From contig NZ_MLCE01000021.1 of NCBI RefSeq assembly GCF_002300165.1, positions 186,001 through 250,000 on the forward strand: a stretch of 64,000 nucleotides of DNA. The letters are read 5' to 3'. Under the pieces are notes generated by a model that worked only from the letters and a program-made list of their open reading frames with translations, had not been told where the DNA came from and did not search any database. A program made the position numbers and the translations under genes. Of this stretch, positions 42,733-50,436 are shown in pieces (positions within the stretch are counted from its first letter, which is position 1; each line of letters starts with the position of its first letter). This DNA comes from Streptomyces sp. Tue6028. Lineage in GTDB: Bacteria > Actinomycetota > Actinomycetes > Streptomycetales > Streptomycetaceae.

Positions 42733-43890
42733 GTGGCCGGCCGCAGCCCCGCGGAGCAACCACGGACGAGAGCCGGGCCGCCCGACGCCGTCCAGCGGCA
42801 GTCACTGCTGCGCCTGCACGGACGCAGCGTCGCCTGGATGCCGCCGCTGCTCCTGCTCATCGGCATCGCCGTGTTCGACTGGAACAGCTCGGGCGAGTTC
42901 CGGATCATCTCGTGGATCGTGCTGGTGCCCGGCATCGCGGCGGCGATCTGCGGGGTGTGGGGCACGGCGGCGCTCGCGGTGCTCTCGCTGGCCACCTACA
43001 TCGGTGTCGACACGTCCTGGCCGCACCAGTACCAGACAGGCCTGCCCGACTTCATCCTCGTCGCCCTCGGCAGCATGCTCGCGGTCCTCGCCTGCGCGGT
43101 CCGGGTCCGCGGCGAACAGCGCATGCTGCACATGCGGGACGTCGCCGAGACCACCCGGCGCACGGTGCTGCGCCCGCTCGTGCCGGGCTGGGGCGGCCTG
43201 GACCACGCGGCCGTCTACCTCGCGGCGGACAGCGACGCCCGCGTCGGCGGGGACTTCTACGACATCCAGCCGGGGCTGCACGGCACGCGCGTCCTGCTCG
43301 GCGACGTCCAGGGCAAGGGGCTCGGAGCGGTGGAGGCGGCGGCCGCGCTGCTCGGCACGTTCCGGGAGTCGGGGTACCACGAACCCCTGCTGCGCACGGT
43401 CGCCGACCGGCTGGAGGTGCGGATGCTGCGGCACGGCGACTACACGTCCGCGCTCGGCCGCCTGGACGGCGACCGCTTCGCGACCGGAATCCTGATCGGA
43501 ATCCCGCCGGACGTCACCGACAGCGTCGAGGTCATCAACTTCGGGCACGAACCACCGCTGGTGGTCACCGCGGACGACGTGCGTCAGCTGCCGCCGGGCG
43601 ACGGACTGCCGCTCGGGCTGAGCGAGCTGGGGCAGGACGCGCCGCCGCTGATCGAGGTCCCGCTCGCGCACGGCGAGACGCTGCTGCTGGTCACCGACGG
43701 GGTGACGGAGGCGCGCGACGCGAGCGGCGCCTTCTTCCCGCTGCGCGAACACGTGGCCCGCGCCCTGACCGAGGACCCGCGCACCGCGGACCCGCACCGC
43801 CTGGTCCGGTTCGTCCGCGACGGCACGCTGCGGCACTGCGGCGGCCGGCTGGCCGACGACACCACGATCTTCGCCGTGCGCCGCCGATAG
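42733..43890 (+). CDS. Membrane SpoIIE-type PP2C phosphatase
   Basis: About 385 residues from GTG 42733, 4 bases after the previous stop. Three or four membrane helices in the N-terminal third (about 35-115) are followed by a PP2C/SpoIIE phosphatase domain (about 135-385) with intact motifs VGGDFYDIQPG, LGDVQGKGLGAVE, LVTDGVTEARD and ADDTTIFAV. Such enzymes dephosphorylate anti-sigma-factor antagonists. The antagonist is not next to it. Coupling to the upstream oxidoreductase-like gene may link redox state to partner switching. The ribosome-binding site is weak, suggesting translational coupling. Confidence 0.85.
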   Translation: MAGRSPAEQPRTRAGPPDAVQRQSLLRLHGRSVAWMPPLLLLIGIAVFDWNSSGEFRIISWIVLVPGIAAAICGVWGTAALAVLSLATYIGVDTSWPHQYQTGLPDFILVALGSMLAVLACAVRVRGEQRMLHMRDVAETTRRTVLRPLVPGWGGLDHAAVYLAADSDARVGGDFYDIQPGLHGTRVLLGDVQGKGLGAVEAAAALLGTFRESGYHEPLLRTVADRLEVRMLRHGDYTSALGRLDGDRFATGILIGIPPDVTDSVEVINFGHEPPLVVTADDVRQLPPGDGLPLGLSELGQDAPPLIEVPLAHGETLLLVTDGVTEARDASGAFFPLREHVARALTEDPRTADPHRLVRFVRDGTLRHCGGRLADDTTIFAVRRR

Positions 43891-44019
43891 CGCCCGCGAC
43901 CGGACGCGACCGGCCCGCGGAACCCGCGCACGGGCGGTGCGTTCGCCCTCCCGCCGTCCCCGCTTTGCACGCGCAGCGGTTACGGTGCTGCCGTACGTGA
44001 TCGATGGGGAGGGGAATCT

Positions 44020-45258
44020 GTGCCCGGAACCGTGCTGCTCCTCGCGGCCTCGCCGGTGGGCAAGGGGTGTCTGGTGGACGCGGCGTCCGTGCTCCCCGTC
44101 CTGGCCGCGGTGTCTCCCGCCGTGCTGTCCGGCAGCGACACGGCGAACGTCGTGGAACTGGCCGACCCGCTGGAGCCGCAGGCCGTCCTGACCCGGCTGC
44201 GCGCGGCGGCGGCCTCGCCCGGCCCGCTGACGGTCTTCCTCACCGGCCAGCTGCAACTGGACCGCCGCCAGCGCCTGCCGCACCTCGCCCTCGCCCGCAC
44301 CACTCCGGCAACGGTCCGCTACACCGCCTTCCCCTGGCACTGGATCACCGAGGAACTCCGGCTGCGCCCCGCGGGTACGACCACGCTCCTCGTCGACCTG
44401 CACGCCGACGCGGAGACCTGGGACCACCTCGCCGCCCGCCCCCTGACGGCGGGCCCGTCCACCGCGCTGTACGGCCGGATCGCGCCGCCACCGCCCCGCC
44501 GCAGCGTGGCGGCTCCGGCGTACATGAGGGCGGCGGCCACCGTCCTGCGCAGCGGTCACCGGCCGCCCCTCGCCGCACTGCACCAGCAGGCGCTGACCCG
44601 GGCGACGGGCGAGGAGGCCCGGCCGGGGCCGCCCGACATCGTGCTGACACCGCAGGCGGTGGCGCGGCCGTGGCACGGTGCGTACGGCGCCGCCGACGCG
44701 ACGCCCGTGGCCGCCGTGCCCCCGCCCCTGCCGGCCGTCCCGCCCACGGCTCCGCCGACCGGCGGCTTCCGGCCGGTCGGGCCGCCCGCCGCGGCCTCCG
44801 CTCCGGGGGGCGCCCACACCGTGACCCCGGCGGGTCCCGACCCGCACGAGACCATCACCGCCGCCGTCCAGGCCGGCCGGCACGGCGAGGCCGAGGCGCT
44901 GGCCGGGCGGTGGGAGCAGGAGGCGCTGCGGACGTACGGGCCCGCCTCCGAGCAGGTGCTGCACTGGATGGAGGTGCGCGCGGACCTGGCGATGTTCGCC
45001 GCGGACCCGGAGCGCAGCTGCCGCACCTGGCTGGCGGTCGCGGACGCCCGGCTGGGCGCGGGCGAGGCTCCCGACTCCCCGGCGGTGGAGTCGGCCGTGG
45101 ACCGGGCCCACCACCAGTGGGGTCTTGTCGGCGACGCGGTGCCCGCCCGTGAACTGGGGTCCGCGCTCGCCGAGTTGAGACGGCGGGTGCCGGGCCGCCG
45201 GCAGGGGGCGCTGGACCACGTACGGCAGCAGCTCCGCCAGCTCCAGACGCAGGCCTGA
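44020..45258 (+). CDS. Hypothetical protein with Pro-rich linker and helical C terminus
   Basis: 412 residues from a GTG with a strong upstream GGGGAGGGGA. The N-terminal 190 residues look like an alpha/beta domain (VLLLAASPVGKGCLVDAASV, GPLTVFLTGQLQL, TTTLLVDLHADAETWDHLA). It faintly resembles caspase-like or GAF-type effector folds, but I cannot assign it. A Pro/Ala linker (about 225-275) leads to a helical C-terminal domain (about 280-412) of TPR-like character (ITAAVQAGRHGEAEALAGRWEQEAL). No signal or membrane segment. Monocistronic. Codon use fits a genuine gene. Confidence 0.7.
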   Translation: MPGTVLLLAASPVGKGCLVDAASVLPVLAAVSPAVLSGSDTANVVELADPLEPQAVLTRLRAAAASPGPLTVFLTGQLQLDRRQRLPHLALARTTPATVRYTAFPWHWITEELRLRPAGTTTLLVDLHADAETWDHLAARPLTAGPSTALYGRIAPPPPRRSVAAPAYMRAAATVLRSGHRPPLAALHQQALTRATGEEARPGPPDIVLTPQAVARPWHGAYGAADATPVAAVPPPLPAVPPTAPPTGGFRPVGPPAAASAPGGAHTVTPAGPDPHETITAAVQAGRHGEAEALAGRWEQEALRTYGPASEQVLHWMEVRADLAMFAADPERSCRTWLAVADARLGAGEAPDSPAVESAVDRAHHQWGLVGDAVPARELGSALAELRRRVPGRRQGALDHVRQQLRQLQTQA

Positions 45259-45266
45259 GGAGCAGG

Positions 45267-46559
45267 TCAGGCGACGTTCAGCGACGTCAGCGCCCCCGAC
45301 ACCAGCGTCCGCACGCCCGGCGCGACCACGGACAGGTCGGGGGCGAACAACGGGCTGTGGTTGCTGGGCACGGCGGCGAGCCGGTCCATCAGGTCGCCGC
45401 CGCCCGGAGCCGCGTCCCACACGTCGGCCGGGGTGCTCGTCACGAACCAGTAGGAGTACGGGAGTTCGCCCACCGCGAGCCGGTCGAAGTCCTCGCTGCC
45501 CATCGCCGGCCCGGGGTCGAGGACCGTCCCCGCGCCGAAGACCTCGGCGTGCACGGCGGCGACGCGGCGGTCCGTGTCGGGGTCGTTGACGGTCACCGGG
45601 AAGCTGCTGCCGACGGTGACGTCGGGTTCGCGGGGGCAGCCCGCCGCCGCGCACTCGCCCCGCGCGACACGGCGCACGGCGGCGATCATCCGCTCGCGGA
45701 CCTGCTGCGACTGTGTGCGCAGGTTGAGGGACAGCCGCGCCTCGGACGGAATGATGTTGTGCCGGGTGCCCGCCTCGATCCGTCCGACCGTCAGGACCGC
45801 GGACTCGCGTGCCGCGACCTCGCGGCTCACGACGGTCTGGAGCCGGGTCACGAGGTACGCCGCCGTCACCACGGGGTCGACGGTCGCCTCGGGGCGCGAG
45901 CCGTGGCCGCCGGCCCCGTGCACCACGATGTCGATGTCGGTGGAGGCGGACATGATCAGGCCCGGCGAGTGCGCGTACAGACCGGCGGGGCCCGGCGCGA
46001 CGTGCTGGGCGAGCAGGACGTCCGGCCGCGGGACACGCTCGTAGAGGCCGTCCGCGAGCATCCGGGCCGCGCCTTCCCCGGTCTCCTCGGCGGGCTGTCC
46101 GACCAGCACCAGCGTGCCGCTCCAGGTGTCGCGTCCGGCGGCGAGCGCGTCGGCGGCGCCGGCCAGCCAGGTGACGTGCAGGTCGTGACCGCAGGCGTGC
46201 ATGACCCCGTCCGTCGTCGAGGCGTACGGCAGGCCGGTCTCCTCGGCGACGGGGAGCGCGTCCATGTCGGCGCGGAGCAGGACGGTGGGGCCTTCGCCGT
46301 TGCGCAGCACACCCACGACTCCCGTGCCGCCGACACCGTCGTGGGTCTCGTACCCGGCCCGGCGCAGCCGCCCGGCGAGCCGGTCCGCGGTGCGGTGCTC
46401 GCGCAGGGACAGTTCCGGATGGCGGTGCAGGTCCCGGTAGAAGTCCTCCAGGTCCGGGACCGGGAGGTCGGCGGTGAGGTCCAGCGCGGTGCGGGCGGCG
46501 GGAGAGGTCACGGGATCAGCGTAGCCACGGAGGGCGGACGTGGGTGGGGAGTGCGTCAT
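45267..46559 (-). CDS. M20-family amidohydrolase (hippurate/aminoacylase type)
   Basis: About 430 residues from ATG 46559; a GTG at 46511 is an alternative. A two-domain M20D zinc enzyme: metal ligands in HACGHDLH, the Glu-Glu pair in GQPAEETGEGA, a dimerisation domain (about 200-310) and late ligand motif GPAMGSEDFDRLA. Family members release acyl groups from amino acids or indole-amino-acid conjugates. The gene is downstream, on the same strand, of a tiny secreted-peptide gene (46758-46919) and close to a TPR regulator, which may or may not be meaningful. Confidence 0.87.
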   Translation of the reverse strand: MTHSPPTSALRGYADPVTSPAARTALDLTADLPVPDLEDFYRDLHRHPELSLREHRTADRLAGRLRRAGYETHDGVGGTGVVGVLRNGEGPTVLLRADMDALPVAEETGLPYASTTDGVMHACGHDLHVTWLAGAADALAAGRDTWSGTLVLVGQPAEETGEGAARMLADGLYERVPRPDVLLAQHVAPGPAGLYAHSPGLIMSASTDIDIVVHGAGGHGSRPEATVDPVVTAAYLVTRLQTVVSREVAARESAVLTVGRIEAGTRHNIIPSEARLSLNLRTQSQQVRERMIAAVRRVARGECAAAGCPREPDVTVGSSFPVTVNDPDTDRRVAAVHAEVFGAGTVLDPGPAMGSEDFDRLAVGELPYSYWFVTSTPADVWDAAPGGGDLMDRLAAVPSNHSPLFAPDLSVVAPGVRTLVSGALTSLNVA

Positions 46560-46757
46560 GAGCGGGCCGGGGGCGGAGCGGCGGTCACCGGACGGCCACC
46601 GGCGGGAGAGCGGCGGGTCACCGGGGCGGTGTCGTGGTCGTCCGGCGGCCGCCGGCGGAAGGGGGAGTTCCGTCGACGGCCGCCGTACGTGCCGCCCCAG
46701 GGCGGCGGGCACCGGGGTGGACCGGGTTCCCAAGGGGGGGCGGGACCCGGCCGGACC

Positions 46758-46919
46758 TCAGCGCCCGGTCTGTGCCACCGTCGACAGCACGTGCTGGGTG
46801 GGGCGGGGCGGTTCCGCCGCCCGCGCCGGGCCCGCGTTCGCGGCCGTGACCAGTGCCGCCACGGCGACGACGGCCGCGCCGAACCCCCTGGAGTAGCGCG
46901 CGAAAAGACGTCGGAGCAC
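46758..46919 (-). CDS. Small exported peptide, possible signal-peptide precursor
   Basis: A 53-codon open frame from GTG 46919 with GAGG 6 bases upstream. Residues 1-34 look like a signal peptide: basic RRLFARYSR, a hydrophobic Ala/Val stretch, then an Ala-rich site (PARA). The predicted mature part is about 19 residues, Pro-rich then polar, ending TVAQTGR. It is divergent from an XRE-TPR regulator gene, and one of two matching operator modules lies just upstream. Exported short peptides next to TPR regulators serve as pheromones in Firmicutes. Unproven here; it could be a chance open frame. Confidence 0.45.
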   Translation of the reverse strand: MLRRLFARYSRGFGAAVVAVAALVTAANAGPARAAEPPRPTQHVLSTVAQTGR

Positions 46920-46945
46920 GGCGACCTCGCAACAACAGCAGCTTA

Positions 46946-46972
46946 TTAAGCAGGCTTAATCCGTCGCTTAAC
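46946..46972. promoter_or_regulatory. Operator module A (before the small peptide gene)
   Basis: The AT-rich module TAAGC-N3-CTTAA-N7-CTTAA spans 46947-46971 and contains the near-perfect dyad ATTAAGC-AG-GCTTAAT. It has the same geometry as module B. It stands 27 bases upstream of the peptide GTG. Confidence 0.55.
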
Positions 46973-47042
46973 GTAGGGGCTGCGGGCGTCAAAGAGCAAG
47001 AGCCGCCAGGAGGTTGGACAATAGTCAGGAGTCGTCCGAATG

Positions 47043-47068
47043 TAAGTCGACTTAATGGCATGCTTAAT
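47043..47068. promoter_or_regulatory. Operator module B (before the XRE-TPR gene)
   Basis: TAAGT-N3-CTTAA-N7-CTTAA (47043-47067) contains the perfect palindrome TAAGTCGACTTA and ends 3 bases before the regulator's ATG. Together with module A, 96 bases away, it suggests the regulator controls both divergent genes and itself. Confidence 0.6.
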
Positions 47069-47070
47069 CC

Positions 47071-48414
47071 ATGGCGGAGCGCGACGACCCGGAGATCATC
47101 GGGCGCAGGGTGCAACAGCTGCGTACGGAGCGCGGTCTGACGCAGAAACAGCTGGCGGAGCCCGCGTACACGCCCGCCTACATCTCCACCCTGGAGGCGG
47201 GCCGGGTGCGGGCCTCCGAACCCGCGCTGCGGCACATCGCCGAGCGGCTCGGCATCGCCTACGAGGAGCTCACGACCGGGCGGCCCGCCCATCTCGCCAC
47301 GGATCTGCGGCTGCGGCTGACCGACGCGCAGCGCACGCTCGCCACCGGAGAGGCCGAGGTCGCGGCGGAGCAGTACGCCCTGCTCCTCGCGGAGGCGGAC
47401 GCGCACGGGCTCGTCGCCGAGCAGGCCGCCGCGCTGCTGGGCCTCGGTGAATGCGCCCTGGAGACCGGCGATCTGGCCACCGCGCAGGAGCGTTTCGAGG
47501 AGTCCGAGCGCCGCACGGGCGACGCACCGCTGCCGCAGCGCGTGCCCGCCGTGCGCGGGCGGGCCGTCTCCCACTACCTGGCGGGCGAACTCCGCTACGC
47601 CTGCTACCTGTTCGAGTCCACCCTCGACGAGCTCAACCGCACCGGACTGCACGACCCCGACGCGCTGCTCCTGCTCTACACGGGAGTCATCGCGCCCTAC
47701 ATGGACATGGGCGCGCACGCCCGGGCCGCCCAGGCCGCCGAGTTCGCGCTGGCCCTCGCGCCGCAGGTCGGCGATCCGGCGCTGGTGGCGCGGATGCACC
47801 GCTCGGTGGCCCGCACGATGATCGCCGAAGGGCGCATCGCCGAGGCCGACGTGTCCCTCGCCAAGGCGGCCGAGCTCTACCGCCAGCTCCAGATCCGCAC
47901 CGAACTGGCCAACTGCCACTGGATGCGCGGATACCTGTACGCGCAGAACGGCGAACTGGAGCGCGCCGAGGCCGAGTTGCGCGAGGCGCAGGCGATGCTC
48001 TCCGCCAAGCGGGCCGCCCTCTACACCAGTCAGGTCGCCGTCGAGCTCGCCGACGTACTGCACCGGCGCGGCAAGTCGGAGGAGGCCGCCGCCCTGCTGC
48101 GGGAGGTGCTCGGCGACCTCAGCCCCGAGCGCGGAGCCATCCACTCGGCCGCCGCGCACCGGCTCCTCGGCATCATCGCGGAGGACGCCCGGGAGACCGA
48201 GGCGGCCGAGGAGCACTATGTGCGCGCGATGAGCCTGCTGGAGCGGGCCGGGGCGGCGGGGGACCTGGCCGACCTGTGCCGGCTCCTCGGCGACCTGCTG
48301 CGCCGCACGGGCCGCATCGAGGCGGCGCTCGACGCGTACCGCACCGGCCTCGGTCATCGCACCGCGCCGGGCACGACGACCCTGGGCCCGGCCCCGGCGC
48401 AGCCCCCGCTCTGA
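47071..48414 (+). CDS. XRE-family regulator with tetratricopeptide repeats
   Basis: 447 residues. An N-terminal XRE helix-turn-helix (about 10-65: VQQLRTERGLTQKQLAEPAYTPAYISTLEAGRV) is followed by about 370 residues of TPR-type helix pairs (LLLAEADAHGLVAEQAAALLGLGECALETGDLATAQERFEESE and many more), the architecture of peptide-sensing regulators of the RRNPP class, though homology is not shown. The start abuts an operator-like module. Divergent from the small exported-peptide gene. Inferred to bind a small ligand in the TPR groove and to autoregulate. Confidence 0.85.
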   Translation: MAERDDPEIIGRRVQQLRTERGLTQKQLAEPAYTPAYISTLEAGRVRASEPALRHIAERLGIAYEELTTGRPAHLATDLRLRLTDAQRTLATGEAEVAAEQYALLLAEADAHGLVAEQAAALLGLGECALETGDLATAQERFEESERRTGDAPLPQRVPAVRGRAVSHYLAGELRYACYLFESTLDELNRTGLHDPDALLLLYTGVIAPYMDMGAHARAAQAAEFALALAPQVGDPALVARMHRSVARTMIAEGRIAEADVSLAKAAELYRQLQIRTELANCHWMRGYLYAQNGELERAEAELREAQAMLSAKRAALYTSQVAVELADVLHRRGKSEEAAALLREVLGDLSPERGAIHSAAAHRLLGIIAEDARETEAAEEHYVRAMSLLERAGAAGDLADLCRLLGDLLRRTGRIEAALDAYRTGLGHRTAPGTTTLGPAPAQPPL

Positions 48415-48540
48415 CCTCCCGCCGACGGCTCACGCGCCGGGCGGGCGCTCTCGGAGCGGGGTCGCGCGGGGCGGGCGCGTCCGGGACCGGCTCGGGGCGG
48501 GCACACCCGAAGAGCGGGGTCGCGCCGGCCGGCGGGCCGG

Positions 48541-48819
48541 TCACCCCATGCGTTCCACCGCGTCCTTGGCCTCCTTGAGGTCGGCGCCCGTGGCCTCGCG
48601 GTAGGCCTTGATGGCCTGGATCTTCTTGCCCTCCCGCAGCAGCGCGGTGACCTGCGGCAGCTCCGGATCACCGGCGTGCACGCCGAGGTGGTCGAGGATC
48701 AGGTCGAGCTTGCGCTCGACGCGGGCGATTCGGCGGTCGGTGCGGCCCAGCTTGCTCTCCAGTCCGGCGAAGCTCGCGATCATCAGCGCGGCCACGAGGA
48801 AGAGACCCGTTATTTCCAT
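48541..48819 (-). CDS. Membrane-anchored protein with L7/L12 C-terminal-like domain
   Basis: About 92 residues from ATG 48819. One N-terminal membrane helix (about 4-20) and a coiled-coil-like stretch (DRRIARVERKLDLILDHLG) precede a C-terminal region (about 58-92: VTALLREGKKIQAIKAYREATGADLKEAKDAVERMG) that matches the ribosomal protein L7/L12 C-terminal fold. Such stand-alone membrane versions are common in actinobacteria and not ribosomal. Role unknown; the domain could bind translation factors or a similar partner. The adjacent MarR gene is on the same strand. Confidence 0.8.
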   Translation of the reverse strand: MEITGLFLVAALMIASFAGLESKLGRTDRRIARVERKLDLILDHLGVHAGDPELPQVTALLREGKKIQAIKAYREATGADLKEAKDAVERMG

Positions 48820-48830
48820 GGGCACCGATC

Positions 48831-49454
48831 CTAGGACCCCTCGTCCCGCAGGCCGACGCGGCGCAGCAGTCCGAGCAGCGTGGCCCGTTCGTCCTGGTCG
48901 AGAGGGGCGAAGGAGGCGGTGAGGACGTCCAGCGTGATCGTGCGCCCGGCGGCGAGGACGCGCTCGCCGTCCGCGGTGAGGCGGTGCTCGATGCGCCGGC
49001 CGCGTCCGGGGCGGCGCTCGACGAGGCCCTGCGCGGCGAGCCGGCTCGCCAGGGTTCCGAAGGACTGGTCGCCCTGGAAGGTGGCGACGGCGAGTTCGTG
49101 CGCGGAAGCGCCGGGCGCCCGGGCGATGGCGCGCAGGGCGTCCCACTGGGCGAGGGTCGTGCCGGCCGCGGCGAGGCGGGTGTCCAGTGCGCGGTGATGC
49201 CGGTACTGCGCCTCCTTCACCGCGCGGCCCAGCTCCTCGAGGCCGACGGCGTCCGCCGGGCCGGAGACGTCGGACGTGCCGAGAGTGTCGGACGTGCCGA
49301 GAGTGTCGGACGTCCCCCGGGCGTCCGACGCATCCGGGACGTCCGGGACGTCCGGGACGTCCGTCCGACGTGAGGCGTGCGTCGGTTCCGGGGCGTCCGT
49401 CGGGTCGGCGGGACCGCCGGTGCGGGCGGCGGATGCGTCTGGCTGCGCGGTCAT
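48831..49454 (-). CDS. MarR-family regulator with repetitive N-terminal linker
   Basis: About 207 residues from ATG 49454 (another ATG at 49463 is possible). The first 75 residues are low complexity, with short repeats (VPDVPD, GTSDTLGTSD) encoded by DNA tandem repeats. The winged helix follows (about 85-180: AELVRRPG-like wing, TFQGDQSFGTLASRLAAQGLVERRPGRGRRIEHRLT). Divergent from an alpha/beta hydrolase gene 65 bases away, with a 14-bp palindrome in between. It probably represses the hydrolase gene and itself in response to an aromatic or oxidant signal. Confidence 0.85.
   Translation of the reverse strand: MTAQPDASAARTGGPADPTDAPEPTHASRRTDVPDVPDVPDASDARGTSDTLGTSDTLGTSDVSGPADAVGLEELGRAVKEAQYRHHRALDTRLAAAGTTLAQWDALRAIARAPGASAHELAVATFQGDQSFGTLASRLAAQGLVERRPGRGRRIEHRLTADGERVLAAGRTITLDVLTASFAPLDQDERATLLGLLRRVGLRDEGS
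49271..49362. repeat. Tandem repeats in the MarR-gene N-terminal linker
   Basis: Two perfect 18-bp units (49271-49288, 49289-49306) and three perfect 9-bp GGGACGTCC units (49336-49344, 49345-49353, 49354-49362) encode the low-complexity linker. Copy-number change would keep frame. Confidence 0.8.
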
Positions 49455-49483
49455 GTCCGGCATTCTAGTGCAGCGAATACGGT

Positions 49484-49497
49484 TGCTTATATAAGCA
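49484..49497. promoter_or_regulatory. MarR operator palindrome
   Basis: TGCTTATATAAGCA is a perfect 14-bp palindrome in the 64-base gap between the divergent MarR and hydrolase genes, an AT-rich island in GC-rich DNA and a typical MarR target. Confidence 0.65.
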
Positions 49498-49518
49498 TGC
49501 GTAGATACCTTGTGCCGT

Positions 49519-50337
49519 ATGGCTGACACCACGACACGGACCGTGTTCCCGCGCCCCGACCTCCCGCTCACCCTCACCGAGACCGGCCCCCGCGACGGCC
49601 GCGTCGCGCTCGTCCTGCACGGAGGGAGCGGGCCCGCCACCGTCGCGGCCGTCGCCGCGCACCTGGCCGGCGAGCGGCACATGCGGGTCTTCCTGCCGAC
49701 CCACCCCGGCTGGGACGGAACCGAACGCCCCGACTGGTTCACCGGAGTCGACGACCTGGCTCTCGCCCATCTGCACTGGCTCCGCGACGAGGGGCACCGT
49801 GACGTGCTGGTCGTCGGCTCCTCGATCGGCGGCTGGGCGGCCACCGAGATGGCCTTCCGCGACGACGGCGCGGTCATCGGCTCCCTGGTCCTGATCGACG
49901 CCGTCGGCGTGGCCGTCCCGGGGGAGCCGGTCCGCGACATCTTCGGCCTCACCCCGGGCGAGCTCGCCGCGTACGCGTTCCACGACCCCGCACGGCATGC
50001 CGTCGACCCCGCCACGCTCACCGCGGAGCAGCTCGCGGCCCGGCGGGCCGACATGGAGACCGTGCGGCTGCTGGCCGGCGACCCGTACATGCACGACCCG
50101 AAGCTGCTGAACCGGCTCGGCCGCGTGCGGACCCCGGCCCTGGTGCTGTGGGGCGAGAGCGACCGCATCGTCACGCCCGCGTACGGGCGCGCCCTCGCCG
50201 CGGCCCTTCCCCACGCACGGTTCGAGACCGTGCCCGAAGCCGGGCACCTGCCGCACCTCGAACAGCCCGCCGCCACGTTCGCCGCGCTGGACGCGTATCT
50301 CGACGCCCTTTCCGGTGACCGCGCGAAGACCGACTAG
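49519..50337 (+). CDS. Alpha/beta-fold hydrolase
   Basis: About 272 residues from ATG 49519. Oxyanion region VALVLHGGSGPATV, nucleophile elbow GSSIGGW, acid in LWGESDRIVTP and catalytic His in EAGHLPHLE. A helical lid covers about 130-195. It resembles esterases and haloperoxidase-like enzymes of the same superfamily as the hydrolase at 37972-38769, but they are not close. The upstream palindrome and divergent MarR gene suggest induction by the substrate. No ribosome-binding site is obvious. Confidence 0.87.
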   Translation: MADTTTRTVFPRPDLPLTLTETGPRDGRVALVLHGGSGPATVAAVAAHLAGERHMRVFLPTHPGWDGTERPDWFTGVDDLALAHLHWLRDEGHRDVLVVGSSIGGWAATEMAFRDDGAVIGSLVLIDAVGVAVPGEPVRDIFGLTPGELAAYAFHDPARHAVDPATLTAEQLAARRADMETVRLLAGDPYMHDPKLLNRLGRVRTPALVLWGESDRIVTPAYGRALAAALPHARFETVPEAGHLPHLEQPAATFAALDAYLDALSGDRAKTD

Positions 50338-50436
50338 CGCCGCCCCGCGGCTTCCGGCCTTCGACCGCCCGCGGGGCCACCGGCCGGCCGCCCGGACCGC
50401 TGCCGCCCGGCGCCCGTCGTCCGCCGCCCCGAGGGC

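Noticed and set aside
42802..45654. A 950-codon minus-strand frame
   Set aside because: Opposite the PP2C and hypothetical genes, both with clear starts and domain-like sequence; it is a shadow.
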